Assembly (NCBI RefSeq): GCF_900167915.1 | Contig: NZ_FUYM01000009.1 | Location: 62,001 to 126,000 of the forward strand | Direction of reading: 5' to 3' | Source: Rhizorhabdus histidinilytica | Lineage (GTDB): Bacteria > Pseudomonadota > Alphaproteobacteria > Sphingomonadales > Sphingomonadaceae | Length of the DNA: 64,000 nucleotides | Shown here: piece by piece, positions 44,302 through 56,044 of the stretch | How positions within the stretch are numbered: the stretch's first letter is position 1 | Layout of the letters: each line of letters starts with the position of its first letter | The notes under the pieces: generated by a model | Databases searched by the model: none | What the model saw: the letters and a program-made list of their open reading frames with translations, nothing else | What the model was told of the DNA's origin: nothing | Position numbers and translations under genes: made by a program

Positions 44302-45992
44302 TCCGCCCCCTCTCCCTGTGGGGGAGAGGAAAGGGTCTTGCCCTCGCGCTCGCCCTCCTCGCCTCGCCCGCCCTCGCCGACGGCCTGATCGACAACGCCA
44401 ACGGCTACACCTTCGACGGCAAGGGCCAGCTCGTCCGCTTCAACGGCCTGCTGATCGACGATCAGGGCAAGGTCGCCAGGCTGCTCGACCGCGACGACAA
44501 GCGGCCCGAGAAGCTCGACTTCCGGCTCGATGCGAGGGGGCGCACCGTCGTCCCCGGCCTGATCGACGCGCACGGCCATGTCATGGGGCTGGGCGAGGCG
44601 GCCCTGTCGCTCGACCTGTCGGGGACGAACAGCCTTGCCGAGGCGCAGGCAGCGCTGCGCGCCTATGCCGCCGATCGCCCCACCCCGCCCTGGATCCGCG
44701 GGCGCGGCTGGAACCAGGAGCGCTGGGGACTGGGCCGCTTCCCGACGGCGGCGGACATCGACGCGATCACGCCCGGCCGGCCGGTGGTGCTCGACCGGGT
44801 AGATGGCCATGCGCTGCTCGCCAACACGGCGGCGATGGCGGCCGCCGGGATCACCGCCGCGACCAAGGACCCGGCCGGCGGGCGGATCGAGCGCGACGCG
44901 AAGGGCAAGCCCACCGGCGTGTTCGTCGACGCCGCGCAGGAGCTGATCCGCAAGGCCGTGCCGCCGATGCTGCCGCGCGACCGTGACGCCGCGCTCGCCA
45001 AGGCGCAGGAGATATTGCTTGGCTTCGGCATCACCGCGATCGCCGATATGGGCACGTCGGGCGAGGACTGGCTGGTGATGCGCCGCGCCGGCGACGCCGG
45101 CCGGTTGCGGGTGCGGATCATCTCCTATGCCGGGGGCATCCCGACGCTGCTCGCCGTCGCCGGCACCGGGCCGACGCCGTGGCTCTATGACGGCCGGCTG
45201 CGGATGATCGGCGTCAAGCTCTACGACGACGGCGCGCTCGGCTCGCGCGGCGCCTGGCTCAAGGCGCCCTATGCCGACGCGCCCGGCCAGACCGGCCTGA
45301 GCTTCCTCGACGACACCAAGCTTCGCAACCTGATGAGCCGCGCCGCGATGGACGGCTTCCAGACCGCTGTCCATGCGATCGGCGATGCCGCCAACGCACA
45401 GGTGCTCGACGCGATCGACGAGCTCGCCGCCACCTACAAGGGCGACCGTCGCTGGCGGATAGAGCATGCTCAGATCATCGATCCAGCCGATCTGTCGCGC
45501 TTCGCGAAGCACGGCGTCGTCGCCTCGATGCAGCCCGTCCACCAGACCTCGGACCGGCTGATGGCCGAGGCGCGGCTGGGGCAGGCGCGGCTCGGCGGCG
45601 CCTATGCGTGGAAGGCGATGCTCGACAACAAGGTGCCGCTCGCCTTCGGCTCCGACGCACCGGTCGAAAGCCCCAACCCCTTCCCCGCGCTCGCGGCGGC
45701 GGTGAGCCGGCAGGACGCGGCGGGACAGCCGCCGGGCGGCTGGCAGCCTCAGCAGAGCGTTACCCTGGCCGAGGCGTTCCGCGCCTTCACCGCGACCGCC
45801 GCCTATGCCGGCTTCGCCGAGGACCGGATCGGCACGCTGACGCCGGGCCACATGGCCGATTTCCTGATCCTCGATCGCGACATCTTCACCGCCGGAATCG
45901 CCGACCTGCGCACCGCCCGGCCGCTCGAGACCTGGATCGGCGGCAAGCGCGCCTGGACTGCTCCCCAGGGCGGGCAGGCATCATCAAACTGA
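44298..45992 (+). CDS. Secreted amidohydrolase (YtcJ-like)
   Basis: A 564-residue metal-dependent hydrolase of the YtcJ group with a signal peptide (LALALALLASPALADG). Metal-site residues are in VVPGLIDAHGHVMGLG, TAVHAIGDAAN, WRIEHAQII and AFGSDAPVES. Family members hydrolyse amides and related bonds; the substrate is unknown. It is coupled to the dehydrogenase upstream by an ATGA overlap. Confidence 0.9.
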   Translation: MIRPLSLWGRGKGLALALALLASPALADGLIDNANGYTFDGKGQLVRFNGLLIDDQGKVARLLDRDDKRPEKLDFRLDARGRTVVPGLIDAHGHVMGLGEAALSLDLSGTNSLAEAQAALRAYAADRPTPPWIRGRGWNQERWGLGRFPTAADIDAITPGRPVVLDRVDGHALLANTAAMAAAGITAATKDPAGGRIERDAKGKPTGVFVDAAQELIRKAVPPMLPRDRDAALAKAQEILLGFGITAIADMGTSGEDWLVMRRAGDAGRLRVRIISYAGGIPTLLAVAGTGPTPWLYDGRLRMIGVKLYDDGALGSRGAWLKAPYADAPGQTGLSFLDDTKLRNLMSRAAMDGFQTAVHAIGDAANAQVLDAIDELAATYKGDRRWRIEHAQIIDPADLSRFAKHGVVASMQPVHQTSDRLMAEARLGQARLGGAYAWKAMLDNKVPLAFGSDAPVESPNPFPALAAAVSRQDAAGQPPGGWQPQQSVTLAEAFRAFTATAAYAGFAEDRIGTLTPGHMADFLILDRDIFTAGIADLRTARPLETWIGGKRAWTAPQGGQASSN

Positions 45993-46041
45993 CATGGAGC
46001 GCGGGCAACGCGATGGTCCGCACGCCCGAAAGAAGCAACCT

Positions 46042-47697
46042 ATGACCATGAAGACGCTGTTCGCCGCCGCCCTGCTCGCCCTTGCCGCAGCCGCCCAGGC
46101 GGCGCCGCCGCCCAAGCCGAAGCTGATCCTTGCCATCTCGGTCGACCAGTTCTCCAGCGAGGTGTTCAACCGCTACCGGTCGAGCTACCGGGCGGGCCTC
46201 GCCACCCTGTCGCGCGGGGTCGCCTATCCGGTCGCCTATCACAGCCATGCCTCGACCGAGACCTGCCCCGGCCATTCGGTGATCCTGACCGGCCGCTTCC
46301 CCGCCGGCACCGGCATCGTCGCCAACAGCTGGATCGATCGCAAGACGGGCAAGTCGGTCTATTGCGTCTCGGTGCCCGCCCAGTCCGATCCGAAGGCGCG
46401 CGGACCGCAGAATATCCGCGTCACCACACTGGGCGACTGGATCAAGGCGGCCGAACCCGGCGCGCGCAGCTTCGCCGTGTCGGGCAAGGACCGCGCCGCC
46501 ATCGCCATGGCGGGCAAGACCGCCGACGGCGTCTATTGGTGGAACGACGGCGAGGGCTTCGGCACCTCCTCCTTCGCCGGTCCCGCGACCCCGGCGGTGA
46601 CCGAGCCAGCCGCGGCCTTCGACGCGCCGCTGCTGAGCCGGTGGAAGACGGTGCGGCCGACGCTGTGGCCGACCCTGCCGAAGCGCTGCGCCGCGCTGCG
46701 CAAGCCGCATCGCTTCGGCCAGCTCGACGTCTCGGGCAATGTCCCGCCCGAAGCCGAGATCGAGGCGATGAAGGCCGGCGACTATCTCGACGGCCGCGCC
46801 TTCCAGGCGGCGCTGCGCGCCTCGCCACTGTTCGATTCGCTGACCGTCGATTTCGCCACGCGACTGATCGCACGCGAGAAGCTCGGCCATGGTCCGGCCA
46901 CCGACGTGCTGGCGGTCAGCCTGTCGGCGACCGATTATGTCGGCCATCGCTTCGGCAATGGCGGCGCCGAGATGTGCGCGCAGCAAGCCGCGCTCGACGC
47001 GACGATCGGCCGGCTGATCAAGGCGGTCGAGGCGCAGAAGGTGCCGTTCGTCGTCGTCCTCACCGCCGACCATGGATCGACCGACGCCGCCGAGCGCCAG
47101 CACGAGCATGACGGCAAGGCCAGCCGGCTCGACAGCCGCGGCTTCGTCAAGCGGCTCAACGCCGCGATCAAGACCGAGCTGGGCCTCGGCGCAGGCGACG
47201 ACCCGCTGGTCGGCGACGCCGACCAGCTCTACGTCCGCGCCGGCGACGACGCCGCGCTGGCGGAGCGGATCCGCGTGGCGGCGCTCGCCTGGATCAAGCA
47301 GCAGCCCGAGGTGGTCGCGACCTTCACCCAGGCCGATATCGAGGCGGCGACGGTGCCCGCCGGCACGCCGCCCGAGATGCTGACGCTGCCGCAGCGGATG
47401 CGGCTGAGCTTCGATCCCGAGCGGTCGGGCGACATCCTGACCGTGTTCGCGGAGCGGACCAGCTTCGGCGTTCCGACCAAGCCGGGCGACTCGGTCGCGG
47501 GCCATGGCTCGCCCTGGAACCATGACCGGCAGGTGCCGATCCTGTTCTGGTGGCCGGGCGCCGCCGCCGCCTCGCGCGACCAGCCCGCGCAGGTCGTCGA
47601 CATCGCCCCGACCCTGGCGGCGGTGGCGGGGATCAAGCCGCCGGTGCCGGTCGACGGCCATTGCCTCGACCTGGGCGGCAACTGCCCCATTCAATGA
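46042..47697 (+). CDS. Alkaline phosphatase family enzyme (PafA-like)
   Basis: A 551-residue exported phosphomonoesterase of the PafA/type I phosphodiesterase superfamily. The signal peptide is LFAAALLALAAAAQAA, the nucleophile Thr lies in STETCPGHSVILTGR, and further metal ligands are in LSATDYVGHRFG and LTADHGSTDA and GHGSPWNHDRQVP. It probably releases phosphate from a range of esters in the periplasm. The start at 46042 follows AAGAAG. Confidence 0.92.
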   Translation: MTMKTLFAAALLALAAAAQAAPPPKPKLILAISVDQFSSEVFNRYRSSYRAGLATLSRGVAYPVAYHSHASTETCPGHSVILTGRFPAGTGIVANSWIDRKTGKSVYCVSVPAQSDPKARGPQNIRVTTLGDWIKAAEPGARSFAVSGKDRAAIAMAGKTADGVYWWNDGEGFGTSSFAGPATPAVTEPAAAFDAPLLSRWKTVRPTLWPTLPKRCAALRKPHRFGQLDVSGNVPPEAEIEAMKAGDYLDGRAFQAALRASPLFDSLTVDFATRLIAREKLGHGPATDVLAVSLSATDYVGHRFGNGGAEMCAQQAALDATIGRLIKAVEAQKVPFVVVLTADHGSTDAAERQHEHDGKASRLDSRGFVKRLNAAIKTELGLGAGDDPLVGDADQLYVRAGDDAALAERIRVAALAWIKQQPEVVATFTQADIEAATVPAGTPPEMLTLPQRMRLSFDPERSGDILTVFAERTSFGVPTKPGDSVAGHGSPWNHDRQVPILFWWPGAAAASRDQPAQVVDIAPTLAAVAGIKPPVPVDGHCLDLGGNCPIQ

Positions 47698-47700
47698 TCG

Positions 47701-48705
47701 TCAGCCGCCCAGCCAATCCTTGAAGCGGACCGCATAGGCGCGCAGCCGGCGCTTCACCCGCGCGGCGAAGGACGGCGTCTCGGGCTTGACCGCCAGATAG
47801 GGATCGATCCGCCGGCCCAGCACATTGCCCTCGACAGCCTTGGGCGATCCGCTCCAGTCGGCGACCAGGCTGGTCGGCCAGGCGGCCGCCGGGACCTGCT
47901 GGGCGCGGTTGCGCACCACCTCCAGCCCGGCCGAGGGATTGCGGCGGCTTTCGGCCGCGACCGCGATCAGCGCGGCATGGTTGTCCTTGTCGACGCCCTG
48001 GACGAAGATGTTGCGCTCGATCCGCCCGGCCGCGCCCTCGGGCAGGTCGATCATATAGTTGGTGGCGCGTCCCTGGCTATCGTCGAAGCTGCAATCGGCG
48101 ACCAGGATGCGCGGCGACCGGCTCTTCACATAATGGCCGCCACGTCCCTGCTCGAAGCGGCTGCGGCGGACCGTCACCGAACGGAAGGCGCTGAGATAGA
48201 TGGAATGCGCGCAGGCGAGCCCGCGGTCGCAGCGGCCGAGCCCGATGAAGGTCGACCGGTCGATGACGATGTCGCTCGCCGGATCGTCGCCGCCGCCGAG
48301 GATGCCCTCCTCCGAATCGCGGAACAGGCTGTTGGCGACCGTCAGCGGCCCCCGCTCGATGCGGATGCCGGCGCCGTTGCCGTCGGCGACGCGCAGGTTT
48401 TGGAACACCAGCCCGTCGACCGCCGCGCCGCGCCCGCGCAGCACCAGCACCGCCTTGCCCTCGCAGATGCCGCCGTCGAAGATCGCGGTCAGCGGCCGTT
48501 CGGCACGATAGGTGATCCGTCCCGCCGTCTGCACCACGCAGTCGCCATAGCGGCCGGGGGCGATGCGGATGGTGGCGGTGCGATCACCGACCGCCGCGAC
48601 CGCCCCGGCGAGGGTCGCGAATCCCGCGCCCGTCTCCTCGACGGTGAACGGCGCGGCCGGGAGCGGGGCGGCCAGGGTCAGCAGGAACGGGACGGCGAAA
48701 CGCAT
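47701..48705 (-). CDS. Secreted right-handed beta-helix protein
   Basis: A 334-residue protein with a signal peptide (FAVPFLLTLAAPLPAAPF) and repeating short strands rich in Val/Ile/Asn/Arg, such as DGLVFQNLRVADGNGAGIRI and DIVIDRSTFIGLG. This is the pattern of a parallel beta-helix (pectate-lyase-like or CASH fold). The substrate is unknown; carbohydrate binding or cleavage is likely for such a fold. The convergent phosphatase gene ends 3 bases away. The start was chosen at the signal peptide. Confidence 0.72.
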   Translation of the reverse strand: MRFAVPFLLTLAAPLPAAPFTVEETGAGFATLAGAVAAVGDRTATIRIAPGRYGDCVVQTAGRITYRAERPLTAIFDGGICEGKAVLVLRGRGAAVDGLVFQNLRVADGNGAGIRIERGPLTVANSLFRDSEEGILGGGDDPASDIVIDRSTFIGLGRCDRGLACAHSIYLSAFRSVTVRRSRFEQGRGGHYVKSRSPRILVADCSFDDSQGRATNYMIDLPEGAAGRIERNIFVQGVDKDNHAALIAVAAESRRNPSAGLEVVRNRAQQVPAAAWPTSLVADWSGSPKAVEGNVLGRRIDPYLAVKPETPSFAARVKRRLRAYAVRFKDWLGG

Positions 48706-48743
48706 CCGTCCCCATAGGCACGAAAGGCTGATGAAATCCCTAT

Positions 48744-48833
48744 CGTCATGCTGAACTTGTTTCAGCATCCACCCATCATCCGCACCGTCCAGGCTCGTGG
48801 CGCGGTGGATGCTGAAACAAGTTCAGCATGACG
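48744..48833. repeat. Intergenic inverted repeat (family R3)
   Basis: CGTCATGCTGAACTTGTTTC at the left pairs perfectly with GAAACAAGTTCAGCATGACG at the right, with GCATCCACC/GGTGGATGC continuing the stem. It lies between the beta-helix gene and metH. Confidence 0.85.
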
Positions 48834-48850
48834 GCAATCCGGGGCTTTGC

Positions 48851-51448
<2,598 letters not shown>

Positions 51449-51466
51449 CGTCTTGTCTTCAATCTT

Positions 51467-51538
51467 CCGTTCGTCCCGAGCGAAGTCGAGGGACGCTGGC
51501 TCCCGGACCGTGTCTCGACTTCGCTCGACACGAACGGG
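51467..51538. repeat. Palindromic repeat between the two metH genes (family R4)
   Basis: CCGTTCGTCCCGAGCGAAGT pairs with the complement-like ACTTCGCTCGACACGAACGG around a GGACGCTGGCTCCC centre. It lies inside an operon, so it is probably transcribed and may tune the relative amounts of the two halves. Confidence 0.75.
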
Positions 51539-51558
51539 TTTGGTGGGTTCAGGCGCCG

Positions 51559-52620
51559 TCAGGCCGCCATCGTCATCGGATCGAGGCCGGCGAGGCGCGT
51601 TCGATGATCATGGGCATGCAGCTCGCGCGCGGGCTTGCCGGCGACCGCGTCGGCCATCGCCGCGATGTGCGCGGGGGTCGATCCGCAGCAGCCGCCGACG
51701 ACGTTGACCAGGCCCTGCTCCGCCCAGTCGCGGATGAAGCCGCCAGTGGTCGCCGGCTGCTCGTCATACTGGCCCAGGTCGTTGGGCAGGCCGGCGTTCG
51801 GATAGATCATCACCAGCGCATCGGCGAGGCCCGACAGCACCTGGACGTGCGGGCGCAGCAGATCCGCCCCGAAGGCGCAGTTGAGGCCGATCGTCAGCGG
51901 ATGGGCGTGGCGCACCGCATGCCAGAAGGCCTCGACCGAATGGCCCGACAGGTTGCGGCCCGACATGTCGGTGATCGTCATCGAGATCATCATCGGCACC
52001 TCGACCCCGCGCTTCGCCTGCTCGTCGAGCACGGCCATGATCGCGGCCTTGGCGTTGAGCGTGTCGAAGATCGTCTCTATCAGGATGAAGTCACAGCCGC
52101 CGTCGAGCAGCGCCGCCGTCTGGTCCTGATAGACGTCGCGCATCGTGTCAAAGTCGACGGCGCGATAACCGGGATCGTTGACGTCCGGCGACAGCGACAG
52201 CGTCTTGTTGGTCGGGCCGATCGCGCCGGCGACGAAGCGCGGGCGCCCATCCTTCGCCGCATAATCGTCGGCCGCCTTGCGGGCGATGCGCGCGGCGGCG
52301 AGGTTGATCTCGCGGACCAGGCGGACCGCGTCATAATCCTCCTGGCTGATGATGTTGGCGTTGAACGTGTTGGTCGACACGATGTCCGACCCGGCGTCCA
52401 GATACTGCCGCGTGATCGCATCGATCACGTCGGGGCGGGTCAGCGCCAGCAGGTCGTTGTTGCCCTTCTGGTCGCACGACAGGTCATAGGAGCCGCGATA
52501 GTCGGCCTCCTCCAGCCTGTAGCTCTGGATCATCGTGCCGAACGCGCCGTCGGTCAGCAGGATGCGCTGCTTTGCCTGATCGCGGAAGATGGCGGCGGCT
52601 TCGCTACGACGGAGGGTCAT
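51559..52620 (-). CDS. metH: Methionine synthase MetH, homocysteine-binding domain protein
   Basis: A 353-residue TIM-barrel homocysteine methyltransferase domain equivalent to the N-terminal module of MetH. It starts [12 protein letters not shown], and the zinc-binding Cys residues are in [11 protein letters not shown] and [11 protein letters not shown]. Stand-alone, it must work with the 48851-51448 protein. It overlaps metF by 4 bases. Confidence 0.94.
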   Translation of the reverse strand: MTLRRSEAAAIFRDQAKQRILLTDGAFGTMIQSYRLEEADYRGSYDLSCDQKGNNDLLALTRPDVIDAITRQYLDAGSDIVSTNTFNANIISQEDYDAVRLVREINLAAARIARKAADDYAAKDGRPRFVAGAIGPTNKTLSLSPDVNDPGYRAVDFDTMRDVYQDQTAALLDGGCDFILIETIFDTLNAKAAIMAVLDEQAKRGVEVPMMISMTITDMSGRNLSGHSVEAFWHAVRHAHPLTIGLNCAFGADLLRPHVQVLSGLADALVMIYPNAGLPNDLGQYDEQPATTGGFIRDWAEQGLVNVVGGCCGSTPAHIAAMADAVAGKPARELHAHDHRTRLAGLDPMTMAA

Positions 52621-53561
52621 GCGGCATTCTCCAGCCGGTCAGCCTTGGCGCGCAGCCCCAGCAGGTGGCAGATCGCGTAGGACAGCTCGGCGCGATTGAG
52701 CGTATAGAAATGGAACTGGCGGACTCCGCCGGCATAGAGACGGCGGCACATCTCGGCGGCGACGGTCGCGGCGACGAGCTGGCGGGCGGCGGGATGGTCG
52801 TCCAGCCCCTCGAACAGCCGGTCCATCCAGGCCGGGATCGCAGCGCCGCACAGCCCGGCGAACTTGCGGGTCTGGGCGACGTTCGACACCGGCAGGATGC
52901 CAGGGACGATCTCACCCTCTATCCCCGCCGCGCGGGCCTTGTCGCAGAAGCGGAAATAGGCTTCGGGCGAGAAGAAGAACTGGGTGATCGCGCGGGTCGC
53001 GCCGGCGTCGAACTTCGCCTTGAGGTTGGCGATGTCGCTGTCGAAGCTCTCCGCCTCGGGATGGCATTCGGGATAGGCCGCGACCGAAATCTCGAACGGG
53101 TGGATCGCCTTCAGCCCGGCGACCAGCTCGGCCGCGTTGCGATAGCCGTCCGGGTGGGGTGTGAAGCGGGCGCCCTCGGTCGGCGGATCACCGCGCAGCG
53201 CGACGATGTGACGGACGCCGGCCGCCCAATATTCGCGGGCGATCTCCTCGATCTCGGCCTTGCTCGCCTCGACGCAGGTCAGGTGCGCGGCGGCCGGGAT
53301 CGCCGTCTCGCCGGCGATGCGGGCGACGGTGTGGTGGGTCCGCTCGCGGGTCGAGCCGCCCGCGCCATAGGTGACCGACACGAAGCGCGGGCGCAGGGGC
53401 GCGAGCGTCTGGATCGCGCTCCACAGCGTCTCCTCCATCTTCTCGGTCTTGGGCGGGAAAAACTCGAACGAGACCGCCGCATCGCCCGCCAGGTCGGCGA
53501 ACAGCGGGGTGTCGAGCGCGCGGCGCGCTTCTTCGAGCTGGCTCAGGGGAACGCTTGTCAT
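52617..53561 (-). CDS. metF: Methylenetetrahydrofolate reductase
   Basis: A 314-residue FAD enzyme reducing 5,10-methylene-THF to 5-methyl-THF, the methyl donor for MetH. Family marks are SFEFFPPKTEKMEETLW, VTYGAGGSTRERT, ALRGDPP and TQFFFSPEAYFRFCDKA. The start MTSVPLSQ overlaps the stop of the regulator gene by 4 bases. Confidence 0.95.
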   Translation of the reverse strand: MTSVPLSQLEEARRALDTPLFADLAGDAAVSFEFFPPKTEKMEETLWSAIQTLAPLRPRFVSVTYGAGGSTRERTHHTVARIAGETAIPAAAHLTCVEASKAEIEEIAREYWAAGVRHIVALRGDPPTEGARFTPHPDGYRNAAELVAGLKAIHPFEISVAAYPECHPEAESFDSDIANLKAKFDAGATRAITQFFFSPEAYFRFCDKARAAGIEGEIVPGILPVSNVAQTRKFAGLCGAAIPAWMDRLFEGLDDHPAARQLVAATVAAEMCRRLYAGGVRQFHFYTLNRAELSYAICHLLGLRAKADRLENAA

Positions 53562-54529
53562 GATACCGCCTTCAACTCCGCGCGTCGGCCGCGCACGCCC
53601 AACCATAATTTGACCGTCAGCGCGTCGCCGACGAGCTCCTCGACCCGGTCGAAGCCGAGCCCGGCCGCCTGGAACCAGCCGTCGATCTGGTGATCGGCGA
53701 AACCGAGGCGGACATGCGCGTCGCGGGTGCGCAGGTCCTCCAGCTCATGGCTGGCGAAGTCGACGATCAGCAGCCGCCCGCCCGCGCCCAGCAGCCGCGC
53801 CGCTTCCGCGATCGCCGCCGCCGGATGCTGCGCGAAGTGGAGCACCTGGTGGAGGATGACGAGATCGGCCGAACCGTCGCCCAGCGGCAGCGCATACATG
53901 TCGCCCTGGCGCAGCTCGGCATGGTCGAGTCCGGCCTCGGCGATCTTCACCCGGGCGAGGCGAAGCATCTCGGGGCTGCGATCGATGCCGAGCGCCGAGC
54001 TCGCCCGTCCTCCGACCAGCTCGATCATCCGGCCGGTGCCGGTGCCGATGTCGACCATATGACCGATCGGGCCGTCTGACAGCATCGCCAGGATGCGCTG
54101 CTCGACCGCGCTTTCGGGGACATGCAGCGAGCGGATCGCGTCCCATTCCTCGGCATGCTCGGCGAAATAGCGGGCGGCGGCGGCGGCACGGTCGGCCCGC
54201 ACCGCGGCAAGCCGGGCGCGGTCGGCGACCACCCAGGCGTCGTCGCCGTCGCGGCTCCAGTCGTCCATCGCGGCGAACAGCGGCGCGACGCAATCGTCCT
54301 TGCCGAGGCCGAGGAACACCCAGCTCCCTTCCTTGCGCCGCTCGGCCAGGCCGGCATCGGCGAGGATCTTCACATGACGCGACACGCGCGGCTGGCTCTG
54401 CCCCAGCACCTGGGCCAGCTCGCCGATCGACAATTCCATCGCGCGCAGCAGGTGGAAGATGCGCAGCCGCGTCGGATCGGCCAGGGCACGGAAGATGGCG
54501 AGCGCGTCGGAAGGCATATATGCAGACAT
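53558..54529 (-). CDS. ArsR-type regulator fused to a SAM-dependent methyltransferase domain (SahR-like)
   Basis: A 323-residue fusion. The first 95 residues are an ArsR winged helix (LADPTRLRIFHLLRAMELS, GQSQPRVSRHVKIL). Residues about 150-310 are a class I methyltransferase fold (VDIGTGTGRMIEL and DLVILHQVLHFAQHP). It heads an operon with metF and split metH, so it is a likely sensor of S-adenosylhomocysteine or S-adenosylmethionine, as described for the SahR type. A palindromic operator overlaps the start. An alternative ATG is at 54517. Confidence 0.85.
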   Translation of the reverse strand: MSAYMPSDALAIFRALADPTRLRIFHLLRAMELSIGELAQVLGQSQPRVSRHVKILADAGLAERRKEGSWVFLGLGKDDCVAPLFAAMDDWSRDGDDAWVVADRARLAAVRADRAAAAARYFAEHAEEWDAIRSLHVPESAVEQRILAMLSDGPIGHMVDIGTGTGRMIELVGGRASSALGIDRSPEMLRLARVKIAEAGLDHAELRQGDMYALPLGDGSADLVILHQVLHFAQHPAAAIAEAARLLGAGGRLLIVDFASHELEDLRTRDAHVRLGFADHQIDGWFQAAGLGFDRVEELVGDALTVKLWLGVRGRRAELKAVS

Positions 54530-54543
54530 AAAGAAATCTTTAT
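54528..54543. promoter_or_regulatory. Palindromic operator at the start of the methionine-cycle regulator
   Basis: ATAAAGA (54528-54534) and TCTTTAT (54537-54543) form a perfect 7-bp inverted repeat with a 2-base spacer. It overlaps the ATG at 54529 and a TATAAA that could be the -10. The nearby GCATATATGC (54514-54523) is also palindromic. Autoregulation of the methionine operon is inferred. Confidence 0.6.
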
Positions 54544-54663
54544 ATGTGGTCAAGGCGCTTGCCCAGGCGAACGGTGCGGGGCATGCGGTTGCGGCGCGGA
54601 CTTGCGTCGCGTTTCAGGAGTAGACGGTTGGCGGCTCCATCCGCCCGAAAGGGGACATCGACA

Positions 54664-55611
54664 ATGCATGCTTCGCGGCCAACCCTGGCCAGGATGATCG
54701 GCGTCGTCGCGCTTGGCCTGACCCTGTCGGCCTGCACCACGACCCGGGTGGGCACGGACCGGCTGGCCGAGAAGGATCCGCTGGAAGGCTTCAACCGCGC
54801 CGTCTGGGCGGTCAACCGCGGCGCCGACAAGGTCGTGGTCAAGCCGGTCACCCAGGTCTACCGGGCGGTCACGCCCCGACCGGCGCGCGACGGCGTCCGC
54901 AACTTCTTCGCCAATGTCGGGGAGCCCTTCTCCTTCATCAACAACATCCTGCAAGGCAAGGGCGACCGCGCGGTCCGCAACCTCGGCCGCTTCCTGATCA
55001 ACACCACGGTCGGCATCGGCGGACTGTTCGACCAGGCGAGCCGCATGGGCGTGCGCCCGGCGACGGAGGATTTCGGCCAGACGCTGGCCGCCTGGGGCGC
55101 CAATGGCGGCCCCTATCTGATCCTGCCGCTGCTCGGGCCGTCGACGCTGCGCGACGGCGTCGGCACCGGCGTGTCGCAGCTCGCCGACCCCTATCGGGTC
55201 TGCCTGCGCGAATGCGGCCTGCCCAAGGGCCTGCCGACCGGCATGAACGTACTGGAGGTCATCAGCGTCCGCGACGGCCTGATCGCGACCGGCGCCGACA
55301 GCTTCCTGGAGTCCGCGCTCGATCCCTATGCCGCGGCGCGGTCGGCCTTCCTGCAGCGTCGGCGCGCCGAAATCCTCGACCAGGAGGGCGACGACGCGTC
55401 GGCGGAGGCGGCCGCTGCCGACGATGCGGCGGCGAATCCGATCGCCGACGATGGGCTCGGAGCGGCCGACGCGGATGCCGGAATTCCGGGAACCGATACG
55501 GCTCCGTCCCCTGACCAGCCGGCCGCCGCGCCGCCCTCTCCGGACGGCTCCGAAACGGCCGGGGAGCCCGATGTTCCCGTCACTTCCGAGCAGCCGAAGC
55601 AGCCGAATTAA
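54664..55611 (+). CDS. mlaA: MlaA-family outer-membrane lipoprotein
   Basis: A 315-residue VacJ/MlaA lipoprotein. The lipobox is LTLSACTTT, followed by the MlaA core (DPLEGFNRAVWAVNRG, VGEPFSFINNILQGKG, DFGQTLAAWG). It removes phospholipids from the outer leaflet as part of the Mla pathway. The last 80 residues are an Ala/Asp/Pro-rich acidic tail absent from E. coli MlaA. AAGGGGA precedes the ATG. No mlaBCDEF genes are nearby. Confidence 0.93.
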   Translation: MHASRPTLARMIGVVALGLTLSACTTTRVGTDRLAEKDPLEGFNRAVWAVNRGADKVVVKPVTQVYRAVTPRPARDGVRNFFANVGEPFSFINNILQGKGDRAVRNLGRFLINTTVGIGGLFDQASRMGVRPATEDFGQTLAAWGANGGPYLILPLLGPSTLRDGVGTGVSQLADPYRVCLRECGLPKGLPTGMNVLEVISVRDGLIATGADSFLESALDPYAAARSAFLQRRRAEILDQEGDDASAEAAAADDAAANPIADDGLGAADADAGIPGTDTAPSPDQPAAAPPSPDGSETAGEPDVPVTSEQPKQPN

Positions 55612-55664
55612 CTACCGGAACAAGAGACATTGCATCGCACTGCGCAAAACTGTAAGAAGTCCGA

Positions 55665-55687
55665 GCCTGTTTCGGGGGGAAACAAGC
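55665..55687 (+). promoter_or_regulatory. Hairpin between mlaA and the small lipoprotein gene
   Basis: GCCTGTTTC (55665-55673) pairs with GAAACAAGC (55679-55687) with one mismatch. No T run follows, so it looks more like a leader or transcript-stability hairpin than a terminator. Confidence 0.4.
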
Positions 55688-55750
55688 CTGAACGTGATTG
55701 GAATCGTTCGAGCCACTCTCTTTTTTAATTCACTTCCGGAGAATTCGATC

Positions 55751-55948
55751 ATGAAGAAGATCGTTGCCCTTTCGCTTATCGCTGCTGCTTCGCTGACCGT
55801 CGCGGCCTGCAAGCCCAAGGCTGAAGCCCCCGCCGAGAACAACACCGTTGTTGTCGACAACGCCGCTGACGCGATGGCCGACACCAACGCCGCTCTGGCG
55901 GACTCGAACGCGGCTGCTCCGGCGGACAACGCTTCGAACGCGCTCTGA
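55751..55948 (+). CDS. Small lipoprotein
   Basis: A 65-residue protein with a lipoprotein signal (LSLIAAASLTVAACK) and a 46-residue Ala/Asn/Asp-rich tail containing repeated DSNAA/DTNAA and PADNAS units. GGAG precedes the ATG and a strong terminator follows, indicating a separate, perhaps highly expressed gene. It resembles the short Ala/Asp-rich lipoproteins common in sphingomonads. No function is known. Confidence 0.82.
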   Translation: MKKIVALSLIAAASLTVAACKPKAEAPAENNTVVVDNAADAMADTNAALADSNAAAPADNASNAL

Positions 55949-55991
55949 TCCAGCGGGTGGCCGCCCCCGGCGGCCGCCATATGCGATTCGG

Positions 55992-56022
55992 AAGGCCGCG
56001 CCCCACCGGGCGCGGCCTTTTT
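55992..56022 (+). terminator. Terminator of the small lipoprotein gene
   Basis: AAGGCCGCGCCC pairs with GGGCGCGGCCTT around a short ACC loop and is followed by TTTT. Confidence 0.9.
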
Positions 56023-56044
56023 CGTTGACTTTAATGCTCGGAAA

